Assembly (NCBI RefSeq): GCF_016786325.1
Contig: NZ_JADWYU010000139.1
Span: 26,769-87,081 of the forward strand
From: Frankia nepalensis
GTDB taxonomy: Bacteria; Actinomycetota; Actinomycetes; Frankiales; Frankiaceae
Reading direction: 5' to 3'
DNA: 60,313 bases
Part shown: positions 48,101-56,115 of the stretch, piece after piece
Numbering within the stretch: the stretch's first letter is position 1
Layout: every line of letters begins with the position of its first letter
The notes under the pieces: generated by a model
Seen by the model: only the letters and a program-made list of their open reading frames with translations
The model's database searches: none
Told to the model about the DNA's origin: nothing
Program-made: the position numbers and the translations under genes

Positions 48101-49954
48101 GCCGATCCGGCCCGGTCGCCGCTGCTCGTGCCGGTCCCGCTGCCCGGCGCGGCGACGCCGGACGAGCCGTCCACTCCCGGCCCCGGGCAGCTCGTGCCCG
48201 GGGCGCCGCCGCTGGCGACGATCTCGTCGACCGCTCCGGCCGGGCGGACCGCGCCCGCTCCGTCGGCTGCCCTCGCGTCCCCGGCTCCGCCCGTCGTGCC
48301 GACGGTGCCCGCGCCGCCGGCGGTGCCCGCGGCCTGGGACGGATCGCGGGTGGCCGTGGAACCCGTGCTGGTGCCGGTAACGCCGCCGGCCGCGCGTCCC
48401 GCCGTGGCCGTCGACACGCCCATGTCGGCGTCGGCGGCGCCCACGGCCGCCGCGTGGCTGTCAGAAGAGCAGGGCGCGCCCACGCCGAACGTGGAAGAAG
48501 CGGCGGATGACACGGCGGGGGCCGGCGCGGCGGGCGTTCCTGGCACAGCGGATGTCGGCGACACGGCGAACGTCGACAGCCCGGTGGATGTCGACAGCCC
48601 GGCGGGCGTCGGCGACACGATGGACGTCAGCGACGCGGCGGACGTCACTGGCGCGGCGGACGTCGGCGACACGACGCGGGTTGGCGACCTGATCGAACCG
48701 CTGGCGGTGTCCGTCACCCGGGTGACGGCCGCGCCGCCGATCGCGCCGCCGGCCGCGGCGGAGCCTGGGTTCATCTCCCTGGCTCGGCCGGCCCCGCTCG
48801 CCCCGCCAACGCGGAACGGGAACCAGCCGGTGGCGACGGCCCAGCCGGCCACGTCCGTCGAGCCGACCGTGTCCGCTCCCCCGGCCGCCGGAGTACCCCT
48901 GCTCGTCCCGGTCGCCGCGCGGGCAGCCGTGGCGGCTCGGCCGGCCGCGCCCGTGGAACCGACGCCGCCGCCCGTGACGCCGCGGGCGCCGAGGCCCGCC
49001 GACGGTCCGTTCACCGGCCCGGACGGCGACGGCCCGGCCGGCCTGGTGCTCGGGGCCGTGGCCGGGACGCGGGCACCCGCGCGGGTACCGCTCACGGCGC
49101 TGCGCCAGCCCACGGTGGTGTTCGCCGGGTCCGGGGCGGGCAAGACGGCGCTGGTCCGCCGCCTGGTCGAGGGGTGCGCGCTGCGCGGCGTGTCGTCGGT
49201 GGTGCTGGACGCGACGGGCGAGCTGGCCCGCCTCGGCGACGCCTGGCCGGCACCGCCGGTCGGCTGGGCGGGCGGCGACGCGGAGCTCGCCCGCGAGTAC
49301 CTGGAGGCCACCGACGTCGTCGTGTGGACACCCGGCCGCGACGACGGACGGCCGCTGAGCGCCGAGGGCGACGTCGACCCGGCCGAGCTGCTCACCCCGG
49401 TGCCGGGCCGGCGCGCCCGGGTGTCGGTGGTCAGCCTGCTGGGGCTCGCGGCCGACGAGGAGCGGCAGCGCTTCGTCGGCCGGCTGCAGCTGGCGCTCGC
49501 GGCCTGGGCGCGAAGCGCCCCGGCGACCGGCCGAGGACTCGCCGGCCTGTTCGTGCAGGACGAGGCGCAGGCGTTCGCGCCCGCGGGAGCGGCCACCCCG
49601 AGCGCGCGCGCGACTCTGGCGCTCGCCGCGGAGGCCGGCGAGCACGGCCTCGGCCTGGTGCTCGCGGCCCAGTCCCCCAGGGGACTGCGCGAAGAGGTTC
49701 TCGCGCGCGCGGCCACCTGGTTCTTCGGCCGGCTGAACGCGCCGGCCCAGATCGACGCGGCCCGCGAGCTGGCGGCCGCGCTGGGCGGCGAGGCCCCGGA
49801 GATCGGCCGGCTCGGCGTCGGCGAGTTCTACGCGACCAGCGAGGGCCTGCCGTTCCAGCGGGTCACGACGCCGATGTGCCTGAGCCACCATGCGCCCTGG
49901 CCGCTCGCCGCCGACGAGATCATCGCCAGGGCTCGCGCGCGCGAGGCGCGGTAG
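45110..49954 (+). CDS. Giant ATPase: ORC/Cdc6-like P-loop plus HerA/FtsK-like P-loop with repetitive linker
   Basis: 1,614 residues. N-terminal AAA+ region: DGVWASSPAHVDGLHADTV, Walker A GQAGAGKT (73-80), then HLLGWVREQV, CQDTLRALVLF and Walker B PTVIAVDQID (246-255); the scanned ATPase core continues to about residue 470. Residues ~520-760 hold an Arg/Leu-rich domain with RSLVVLRTAEWSKGAKTQ and DEDVRTLAALRQLLEGRHP. About 790-1310 is Ala/Pro/Thr/Gly low complexity with FTGPAT and DVGDT repeats. The C-terminal domain has VVFAGSGAGKTALVRRLVEG (P-loop near 1340-1346), VVLDATGELARLGDAW, Walker B FVQDEAQAF (Asp1484-Glu1485), LVLAAQSPRGL and FFGRLNAPAQID, as in HerA/VirB4/FtsK motors. No nuclease or methylase motif is seen. 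It is tightly linked to the winged-helix gene. Function unknown; a DNA-translocating or DNA-surveillance machine is a reasonable inference. Confidence 0.8.
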   Translation: MPPTERDAFAALNLNWIRTADGVWASSPAHVDGLHADTVGSLLDALRDTQAGTWPHRSEVSPDDNPPGLVIQGQAGAGKTHLLGWVREQVHAVGGYFFLVGPLGGGTPFWESVAGAIVDGLTRPVDGGETQLRLFLRRLAHVVGASAAITDAVAGKVPLEPVHLKDFVVALRSHDRRLGGDCQDTLRALVLFGSDDLDDEDVGRGYLQSMAERFPNERAERGMRAPAKPATEIVRELSRLLALTGPTVIAVDQIDTATAETQLPRGPESADPARDPDDVSNDVSNGAADGEAGGTRESGRTHEAVAAPAAGRERASDDAGAPGGPRAPDGEADEPARWISPIVNEVADGLLGLRDLTSRTLCLLACLPITWDLVATQAVRSVRDRFRVISPLNVIGGGELAEQLVARRFAPRYRAIGLTPPYPTWPVRREALLAAGDYTPRELLRRIDAHVRSCLAAGSYLELSSFDAVSEPEAAALVPRPAGDTPIEVGDGGAITVTGRPTAPAFDLDGPAGRRLVVGFAELDVAWARLRAAAPGLEALTDRAEDELVPDLLGAGLDAWIAELGPAGSAFSRDARPSAKPALHARLRRVLAESTGDEAHWSFRAILTTHPGTVLTRLNNACTMAGLATGIGAGVGGRVSRVAPAGADGPPARRRSLVVLRTAEWSKGAKTQDAVEAFERAGGLTHLLVDEDVRTLAALRQLLEGRHPALETWLLARRPASSTPLLAAVLGAAHAELVPEPGPYPPVVAAPGAQAIRAPFVVTSSQTAGPHQTAGPPRLPPAPVPLPPLPVPVPAAAALAAPASPAGAPVPAPLAAFAGPAALATPTDPATPTGPARPTGPTAFTGPATPTGPATFTGPATFTGPATFTGPATFTGPAAFTGPTAPTITAVAGPAASALDASAPPAVPAVATAQDHAAMVALPAGWAIPVPPTGSTAAPAPEESAPAAPASGTLAPPAPAVPGPPAPAEAEARPAPAAAHGGRAARAPWRIAPDEERADPARSPLLVPVPLPGAATPDEPSTPGPGQLVPGAPPLATISSTAPAGRTAPAPSAALASPAPPVVPTVPAPPAVPAAWDGSRVAVEPVLVPVTPPAARPAVAVDTPMSASAAPTAAAWLSEEQGAPTPNVEEAADDTAGAGAAGVPGTADVGDTANVDSPVDVDSPAGVGDTMDVSDAADVTGAADVGDTTRVGDLIEPLAVSVTRVTAAPPIAPPAAAEPGFISLARPAPLAPPTRNGNQPVATAQPATSVEPTVSAPPAAGVPLLVPVAARAAVAARPAAPVEPTPPPVTPRAPRPADGPFTGPDGDGPAGLVLGAVAGTRAPARVPLTALRQPTVVFAGSGAGKTALVRRLVEGCALRGVSSVVLDATGELARLGDAWPAPPVGWAGGDAELAREYLEATDVVVWTPGRDDGRPLSAEGDVDPAELLTPVPGRRARVSVVSLLGLAADEERQRFVGRLQLALAAWARSAPATGRGLAGLFVQDEAQAFAPAGAATPSARATLALAAEAGEHGLGLVLAAQSPRGLREEVLARAATWFFGRLNAPAQIDAARELAAALGGEAPEIGRLGVGEFYATSEGLPFQRVTTPMCLSHHAPWPLAADEIIARARAREAR
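47580..47770. repeat. 18-bp tandem repeats in the ATPase linker
   Basis: About ten degenerate copies of an 18-bp unit, with the core ACGTTCACGGGTCCGGCC repeated almost exactly near 47672-47755. They encode repeated Thr-Phe-Thr-Gly-Pro-Ala. The reading frame is kept because the unit is a multiple of three, so copy number can change without breaking the gene. Confidence 0.85.
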
Positions 49955-49991
49955 GCAGCCACGGCCTGGTGGTCCCGTCTGGCGCCTGCCC

Positions 49992-50006
49992 GCCCGCGGC
50001 GCGGGC
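49992..50006. terminator. Possible convergent hairpin terminator
   Basis: GCCCGC-GGC-GCGGGC lies in the 74-bp gap between the converging ATPase and response-regulator genes. It is short but perfect. Confidence 0.4.
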
Positions 50007-50028
50007 CGGGGCCGCCGTCGGGCACCGG

Positions 50029-50682
50029 TCAGTCCACCAGGCCGGACTGGTAGGCGAAGACGACGAGCTGGGCGCGGTCACGGGCCGCAAGTTTGATCAT
50101 GGCGCGGCTGACGTGGGTGCGGGCCGTGGCGGTGCTGACCACGAGCTCGGCGGCGATCTCCGCGTTCGACAGGCCCCGGCCGACCAGGGCGACGACCTCG
50201 CGTTCCCGGGCGGTCAGGTCGGACAGCTGGGGATGGGGGCGCAGCAGCCGCGGTTTGCGCTCGACCAGCTGCCGGACCACCCGGCGGGTGACCGACGGGG
50301 ACAGCAGCGCCTGGCCGTCGTGCACCACCCTGATCGCGGCGAGGATGTCGTCGGGCGGCGCGTCCTTGAGCAGGAACCCGCTCGCGCCGAACCGCAGCGC
50401 GTCCAGGACGTACTCGTCGACCTCGAACGTGGTGAGCACGATCACCCGGGTGCTCTCCAGGGTCGGATCGGCCATGATCCGCCTGGTGGCCTCGAGGCCG
50501 TCGACGCCCGGCATCCGGATGTCCATCAGGACGACGTCCGGCCGGGCGCGACGGACCACGGCGATCGCGTCCAGGCCGTCCGCGGCCTCGGCGACCAGGT
50601 CCAGGTCGTCCTCGTCCTCGAGGAGGCTGCGCAGGCCCCGGCGCACGAGGTCCTGGTCGTCGACGACGGCCACGGTGATCAT
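50029..50682 (-). CDS. NarL/FixJ-family response regulator
   Basis: 217 residues. Receiver domain with the acidic pair in AVVDDQDLVRRG, the phosphorylated Asp in DVVLMDIRMPGVDGL, Thr in VIVLTTF and Lys in FLLKDAPP. The LuxR-type helix-turn-helix follows: LTAREREVVALVGRGLSNAE, then IAAELVVSTATARTHVSRAM. Its ATG shares a base with the stop of the histidine kinase gene (TGATG), so the pair is translationally coupled. Targets are unknown; the membrane protein gene upstream (51.9 kb) is a candidate. Confidence 0.95.
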   Translation of the reverse strand: MITVAVVDDQDLVRRGLRSLLEDEDDLDLVAEAADGLDAIAVVRRARPDVVLMDIRMPGVDGLEATRRIMADPTLESTRVIVLTTFEVDEYVLDALRFGASGFLLKDAPPDDILAAIRVVHDGQALLSPSVTRRVVRQLVERKPRLLRPHPQLSDLTAREREVVALVGRGLSNAEIAAELVVSTATARTHVSRAMIKLAARDRAQLVVFAYQSGLVD

Positions 50683-51848
50683 CAGGGCGCCTCCAGGGGC
50701 AGGACGGCGTGGACCTCGTACCGGGAGGGCCCCGGCGAGACGACGAGCCGGCCGCCGACGGCCTCGGCGCGCTCCCGCATCCCCGGGACGCCGAGCCCGG
50801 AGCCGGTCGCGGCCGCGGCGGCACGGTCGCCGCCCGTCGGGTTGGTCACGGTGAGGCTGAGCTCGGTCGCGGTGTGCCGGATAGAGACGCCGGCCAGGTC
50901 ACCCCGCCCGTGCCGCAGGGCGTTGGTCAGGGCCTCCTGCGCGATGCGGTAGGCGGCCAGGTCGACGGCCGGCGGCACGTGCTCGGGCCCGTCGCCGTCG
51001 ACCACGACCCTCATCCCGGTCTGCTCGAGGCGCCGCGCGAGCGCGGGGATGTCGCGCAGCCCGGTCCGCGGCTGCCGCGGCGCCGGGTCGTCGGTCTCGC
51101 CCAGGCGGGTGAGCACCGCCCGCAGCTCGTCGAGCGCGGCGCCGCTGGAGGAGCTGATCGCCTTCAGCGCCTCCTCGACCCGGGCCGGGTTGCGGGTCAC
51201 CGACCGCAGCGCGACGTTCGCCTGCATGTTGATCGCCGCGAGGCCGTGGCCGACGACGTCGTGCACCTCGCGGGAGAGCCGGAGACGTTCGGCGTCGACG
51301 TGGTGGCGGACGTGCTGCTCGCGCGCGCGCCGTTCGGCGTCGGCCCGGGTCCTGGCCGCGAACCCGACCGCGAACGGCACGGCCGCCCAGGCGGACCCCG
51401 GCAGCAGCCCCGCGAGCCCGGGCAGCGCCGCCTCGCTGACGAAGATGTGGCTGAGCAGCACCGCGAGCGCCACCGTCCCGGCCGGCAGCGCCACCCGCGC
51501 GGGCAGGTGCCGGGCGACGGCGTACATGGCGAACACGAACGGGAACAGCACGGGGCCATAGGTGTAGCCGAGCCACAGGTACGCCGTGACCAACGAGGTC
51601 ACCACCGCCAGCGTGACCACGGGCCAGCGGCGGCGGGCGACGAGCGCCAGGCTCGCCGCGACGACCAGGACGAGGCCGCCGGCGTCGATGCCGCGCGACG
51701 GCCGCGTGTGCGGGTCCGCGAGCAGGGTCCCGGCGACGGCGAGCACCGCCAGGGCCGCGGGCGGGACGGCCGAGGCCGCGGCGCCGGCGAGACCACCGCG
51801 CGCGGCGCGGCCGCCGGGGGCGGGCCGGTAGGCGGCAACGGGCGCCAT
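50682..51848 (-). CDS. Sensor histidine kinase, NarL-partner type (HisKA_3)
   Basis: 388 residues from ATG 51848. Four to six N-terminal membrane helices (about residues 25-165) carry little extracellular mass. The dimerisation/phosphoacceptor region is LSREVHDVVGHGLAAINMQA, with the His in HDVVGH. The HATPase_c domain has AYRIAQEALTNALRHGRG (N box) and GSGLGVPGMRERAEAVGG (G boxes). This is the DesK/LiaS-like layout that pairs with NarL regulators. The ligand is not evident. It is coupled to the response regulator downstream. Confidence 0.93.
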   Translation of the reverse strand: MAPVAAYRPAPGGRAARGGLAGAAASAVPPAALAVLAVAGTLLADPHTRPSRGIDAGGLVLVVAASLALVARRRWPVVTLAVVTSLVTAYLWLGYTYGPVLFPFVFAMYAVARHLPARVALPAGTVALAVLLSHIFVSEAALPGLAGLLPGSAWAAVPFAVGFAARTRADAERRAREQHVRHHVDAERLRLSREVHDVVGHGLAAINMQANVALRSVTRNPARVEEALKAISSSSGAALDELRAVLTRLGETDDPAPRQPRTGLRDIPALARRLEQTGMRVVVDGDGPEHVPPAVDLAAYRIAQEALTNALRHGRGDLAGVSIRHTATELSLTVTNPTGGDRAAAAATGSGLGVPGMRERAEAVGGRLVVSPGPSRYEVHAVLPLEAP

Positions 51849-51912
51849 GGCGCCATTGTCGCCCGGGGAGTCGCCGGCGCGGGGCCGAGCCGGCGGGCCG
51901 CGCCGGCGCACG

Positions 51913-52473
51913 TCAGGCGCCGCGACCGGCCGGCGGCCGGACACGGCCCCAGGGCTTGAAGACCGACAGGACCGTCGCGACCAGCAGCGCGAGCAGCGAC
52001 ACCGCGGGCGGGAACACCAGGAACGACATGTCGCCGGTCGCCGCGCCCGTGGCGGCGAGGGACTCACCGTGCTCGCGGACCTCGCCCATCCCCGGCAGCA
52101 GCGCCACACCGACCAGCGCCACCAGCACCGCGTTGATCACCAGCTTGATGGTCACCCACCAGAACCGGAGCAGGCCCCACCGCGTGCCCCAGCCAAGCAC
52201 CAGCCCAGTGGCCAGGCAGGCGATGGCGACCACGAGCATCGGCACGGCGAGGAATCGGCCGATTGCCTGGAAGGCCGCCGCCCGGCTGGCGAGGTCGTCG
52301 GAGCCAAGTCCGACTCCGACGAGCACGGCCATCATCACGTCGATCCCGATCCAGGCACCGGCGGCGACCACGTGCGCCACCAGGACCGCCTTGCGCCGCC
52401 CCGGCCGCAGCAGGGGACGCGCCGGGACCGGGCGCGCGGACCCGACCGGACGGCCGGGCGTCATGGTTGTCAT
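51913..52473 (-). CDS. Four-helix integral membrane protein, DUF2269-like
   Basis: 186 residues from ATG 52473, with a basic Pro/Arg head and four hydrophobic helices: AVLVAHVVAAGAWIGIDVMM, FLAVPMLVVAIACLATGLVL, FWWVTIKLVINAVLVALVGV and FPPAVSLLALLVATVLSVF. The pattern resembles small predicted membrane proteins of the DUF2269 type, which I give only as a likeness. The gene lies 64 bp before the histidine kinase start on the same strand, so it may be cotranscribed and act as a sensor partner or export component. Confidence 0.7.
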   Translation of the reverse strand: MTTMTPGRPVGSARPVPARPLLRPGRRKAVLVAHVVAAGAWIGIDVMMAVLVGVGLGSDDLASRAAAFQAIGRFLAVPMLVVAIACLATGLVLGWGTRWGLLRFWWVTIKLVINAVLVALVGVALLPGMGEVREHGESLAATGAATGDMSFLVFPPAVSLLALLVATVLSVFKPWGRVRPPAGRGA

Positions 52474-52784
52474 AACGCCTGACCATGCCGGGATCCCGCC
52501 GCTTCCGCGTCATGCCACGAGCGGGACTCCGCCTACGCCTGGCGACGTACCCGCGGGCCACCCGCGCCGGCCGTTCGTGAGCTCGACGGCGTCCTCAAGG
52601 CTCGAAACCGCCGGATGCGCGCGGATCGGCCTGCTCCCAGCGGCGGGCGCCCTGCAACGTAAGCGCGCCAGCGGGGAGGCAGAAGATCGAAGAGCCGCGA
52701 CAGCGCGTGACCGCGACTCGGCGGCTGAGCCGCATCGCCGCGCTGGCCGGCCCGAGATGGGCTACGGGGCAGTGAGCGGGTCGG

Positions 52785-54017
52785 TCAGAGTCGGATGACG
52801 ACGATGGCGGTGTCGTCGGTCGGCTCGCGGTCCGCGCCGCCCACCTCGGCCAGCAGCGCGTCGGCCAGTGCGTCCGGACCGAGTCCCGCGTGGCGGCCGA
52901 GACTGTCGGCAAGGCGGGACAGCCCGACGTCGACGTTCTCCTCTCGGCGTTCGATCAGGCCGTCGGTATACAGCGTCAGCGTGGCCCCGTCCGCGAACGT
53001 GGCGGTGGCCTGGGACCGGGGCAGGTGTTCCGGGCTCGCGCCCAGCGGCGGGTCGACGGTCTGGTCGAGGAGTTCCACGTCGCCGCCGACGCACGCCAGC
53101 GCCGGTGGCGGATGACCTGCCCGGCTGTAGGTGACGGTGAGCGTGCTGTAGTCGACGACCGCCTGCACGACGGTGGTCGACTCGGCGCCCTTTACCGACC
53201 GTGCGTACCTGTCCAGCACTTCCAGGGCGGCCGCGGGCCCGTCGGCCACGCGGACCACGGCGCTCAGCGCGCTGCGCAGTTGGCCCATCGTGCCCGTGGC
53301 CGACAGTCCGTGGCCAACGACGTCGCCCACGGCCACCGCGACGCGGTCCTCAGACAGCTCCACCAGGTCGTACCAGTCGCCACACACGTTCATCGTGCTG
53401 GCGGCCGGCTGGTAGCGCACGGCCGCCTTGACGCGCCCGGTCGGCGCCAGCGCGGGCAGCATGGCTTCCTGGAGGGTCAGGGCCACCTCACGTTCCCGCG
53501 CGTGCGCTCGGCGCAGTTGCTCGTTCACCTCGTGCAGCTCCCGAGCACGGGCCATCAGCTCCGCCTCCAGCGCGTGCCGCTGCTCCTCCCCCAGCTCACC
53601 AGCACACCCACGGACCAGGTCGGTCGTCTCCTCCACCCGGTGCACCACCAACGCCACCTGCCCGTCAGGATCAAGCACCGGGGTGTTGACCGTGCTCCAG
53701 TACCGCTCCTCGAACACGTCTGAATGCCCTGACGTCTTCACGTCGTAACGCTGGATCGCCATGGTGTCGCGCTCCCCGGTCGCCAGCACCCGCCGCAGCG
53801 ACACGCCGAGCCCGCACACCCCCGACGGCGACCCATGTTCCGGATTGTCCGGAAAAGCGTCAAACAGGTAACGCCCTAGCAGGTCCTCGCGCCTACGTCC
53901 CGACACCCGGAGATATGCCTCGTTGGCGGCAAGAATGATGAGTTCAGGGGCTAGCAACAAGGTCGCGCTGGGGAGATCCCGAAAGACGGCCTCATAGTCG
54001 ATCTTCGGCTCGTCCAT
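52785..54017 (-). CDS. PAS domain SpoIIE-type Ser/Thr protein phosphatase
   Basis: 410 residues from ATG 54017. A PAS domain lies at about 8-135 (DYEAVFRDLPSATLLLAPEL, ILAANEAYLRVSGRRREDLL, ERYWSTVNTPVLDPDG). A short coiled coil follows (EAELMARARELHEVNEQLRR), then the PP2C/SpoIIE domain: LQEAMLP, VCGDWYDL and AVGDVVGHGLSATGTM with the metal-binding Asp residues, LTLYTDGLIERREENVD, and DDTAIVVIRL at the end. Such phosphatases act on STAS anti-anti-sigma factors; no anti-sigma partner gene is adjacent. The upstream gap 54018-54223 holds no gene. Confidence 0.93.
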   Translation of the reverse strand: MDEPKIDYEAVFRDLPSATLLLAPELIILAANEAYLRVSGRRREDLLGRYLFDAFPDNPEHGSPSGVCGLGVSLRRVLATGERDTMAIQRYDVKTSGHSDVFEERYWSTVNTPVLDPDGQVALVVHRVEETTDLVRGCAGELGEEQRHALEAELMARARELHEVNEQLRRAHAREREVALTLQEAMLPALAPTGRVKAAVRYQPAASTMNVCGDWYDLVELSEDRVAVAVGDVVGHGLSATGTMGQLRSALSAVVRVADGPAAALEVLDRYARSVKGAESTTVVQAVVDYSTLTVTYSRAGHPPPALACVGGDVELLDQTVDPPLGASPEHLPRSQATATFADGATLTLYTDGLIERREENVDVGLSRLADSLGRHAGLGPDALADALLAEVGGADREPTDDTAIVVIRL

Positions 54018-54223
54018 CCGCCACCACCTCGACGACCCGCCATCGGACACTGCCCTCCCAACGGTAGGACCGCGGGACCAAACACGCCGGCACCGGCGCG
54101 TTGACGCAGCCCGTCACCGCGGGACAGCGGAAGGGTCCGGTGCCCAGGACGCGTTCGGCGATCTCGATAAGGGCGTCGGCGCGCAGTTGCGGCGTGCGGC
54201 CACCATTATCCCAAGGCGTCGCC

Positions 54224-55660
54224 TCAGCTCTCGGCGGGGGGAATGTTGGGGTTGAGCCGGAAGCGGTTTTCCGGGTCGTAGTCGCGCTTGACTCGCCGAA
54301 GACGTTCGACGTTGCGTCCCCAGGCCCGTGCCCGGTCGGCGTCGTCGAGATCAGCGTCGCCGCCGAAGTTGAGGTAGGTGCCCGACGCGGCCCGCAGCGT
54401 GACGGCCTCATCGTAGGCGTCGCGCACCCAGCGGATGTTCGCGTCGTTGTCTGCTGGGTCCAGCCAGTTTCCGTCAAGGCTCAGGATGTACCGGGCACTG
54501 CGATCACCGAACGCGGTCTCCGTCGCGCCGACCCGCGACATGGCGCCGCCCATGAGCGGCGTGTGCACCAAGGTCTTCGGGTGCGGGCGGTCCTGACCGA
54601 CGCGGGCCACGAACGCGGTCGCCTCCTCGTCGAGCCGGTCCAGGTAGACGGACTTCCAGTAGCTCTGCAACCCGCCCTTGGGAAAGAGGGGGTCGAGGGC
54701 GGACTGCGCCGTCCGGTACGCCAGGGCCGTGCTCATGTCGGCGAGCGGTCTGCCGAGTTCGGCAAGCTCCCGGCACACCCGTCGACCCTGGTTCGGGTCA
54801 CCCGCGTACAAGGCGGCCGTGATGAGCACATCGCGGTTGTGCACGGAGGGCGGGAATTCCGGCACCGCTGGCAACGACCAGAACATGGCACGGCTGGTGA
54901 CCTCGTCGGGGACGGTGGATGTCCAGTCCCGCCAGCGCGGGAGTACCTCGGCGGCGGCGTCGCTCGGGTAGATGACCATGCCGTTCCAGACGACCGGACC
55001 GAGCGGATAGGCCTCGAACTCGAAGGACACCACCACGCCGAAGTTGCCGCCGCCGCCGCGCAGCGCCCAGAACAGGTCCTCGCGCTCGGATGCGCCGCAA
55101 CGCACGATGTCGCCGCGGGCCGTCACCACTTCGGCCGCGCGCAGCGCGTCGCAGGCCAGCCCGTACTTGCGGTGCAGCCAGCCGATTCCACCCCCGAGCG
55201 TAAGACCAGCCACGCCCGTGGTCGACACGACCCCGCCAGGTACCGCGAGCCCGTGCAGCTGCGTCTCACGGTCGACGTCGCCCCAGGTCGCGCCGCCCGC
55301 GACCCGCACACGCCGCTGTTCCGGGTCCACCCAGACACCTCGCATCGCCGACAGGTCGATCATCAAAACGTCGTCGGCCGTGCAGGTCCCGGCGATACTG
55401 TGGCCGCCGCCTCGGACGGCGACGAGGAGGTTTCGCTCCGTGGCGAGCCTGACGGCGTCGACGACGTCGGCGGTCCCGGTGCACCGGACGATGAGACCTG
55501 GTCTGCGGTCGAGCATGGCGTTCTGGATGACCCGCGCTTCGTCGTACCCGACGTCGTCCGAAGTCAGAACCGTCCCCCGGAAGATCGCACGGATCTCCTC
55601 GACCGTCTCGTCCGAGAGTGTCTGCCGGTCGCCCCCCAGCGTGAGCACCTGTGCCGACAT
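54224..55660 (-). CDS. FAD-linked oxidoreductase, berberine-bridge-enzyme-like
   Basis: 478 residues of the VAO/PCMH flavoprotein family. FAD domain: GLIVRCTGTADVVDAVRLAT, VAVRGGGHSIAGTCTADDVL (the His is the usual covalent flavin site), VRVAGGATWGDVDRETQLHG, TGVAGLTLGGGIGWLHRKYG and FWALRGGGGNFGVVVSFEFE. The C-terminus has the BBE motif YLNFGGDADLDD and RRVKRDYDPENRFRLNPNIP. The substrate is unknown; these enzymes oxidise alcohols or sugars, or tailor secondary metabolites. ATG 55660 follows GAGGAG. A 19-bp palindrome lies 111 bp upstream. Confidence 0.92.
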   Translation of the reverse strand: MSAQVLTLGGDRQTLSDETVEEIRAIFRGTVLTSDDVGYDEARVIQNAMLDRRPGLIVRCTGTADVVDAVRLATERNLLVAVRGGGHSIAGTCTADDVLMIDLSAMRGVWVDPEQRRVRVAGGATWGDVDRETQLHGLAVPGGVVSTTGVAGLTLGGGIGWLHRKYGLACDALRAAEVVTARGDIVRCGASEREDLFWALRGGGGNFGVVVSFEFEAYPLGPVVWNGMVIYPSDAAAEVLPRWRDWTSTVPDEVTSRAMFWSLPAVPEFPPSVHNRDVLITAALYAGDPNQGRRVCRELAELGRPLADMSTALAYRTAQSALDPLFPKGGLQSYWKSVYLDRLDEEATAFVARVGQDRPHPKTLVHTPLMGGAMSRVGATETAFGDRSARYILSLDGNWLDPADNDANIRWVRDAYDEAVTLRAASGTYLNFGGDADLDDADRARAWGRNVERLRRVKRDYDPENRFRLNPNIPPAES

Positions 55661-55770
55661 GGAGCGCTCCTCTCTCTCGTGCTCGCCGGTGCCCACCAGT
55701 CGGCACCGGTCCGCGCAACTCGCCCCTTCAGGGTCGCGCCACGACCGGGTCGTCGCAAAGCGTGCCGGAA

Positions 55771-55789
55771 TGGCAACCATAGGTTGCCA
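55771..55789. promoter_or_regulatory. 19-bp perfect palindrome upstream of the BBE-type oxidase gene
   Basis: TGGCAACC-ATA-GGTTGCCA (55771-55789), centred about 120 bp upstream of the oxidase ATG in the 455-bp divergent region. Its symmetry and half-site length suit a dimeric MarR- or TetR-type regulator. The rest of the intergenic region (55661-56115) holds no gene I can support. Confidence 0.6.
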
Positions 55790-56115
55790 ACGGCGGCGGG
55801 TCCGAGGCCGGTGGCCGGCGTGGAAGGCGACGCCGTCTCCGTGCGGGTACGTCGTGGACTGCCCGCACGCGTCGGCGTCGTCGGGGCCGGCCGGCGCGTC
55901 GCCTCGGGCGGCTTCCTCGGTCATGGCACGCCGACTCGACCGGTACGCCACTCGAACCGCGAAACGACTCGACATGCCGGACGGAGCTCTGGGCACGACC
56001 GGCTGCTGGGGTGACGTCGTAAGTGGGTGTGAAGAGGGTTGTAAGGGCGTTCGGGCACTGTCGGATCTGTCAGCCGGCCCGGACCGCGAGCCGGGGGGAA
56101 TCAGGGAGTACCAAG

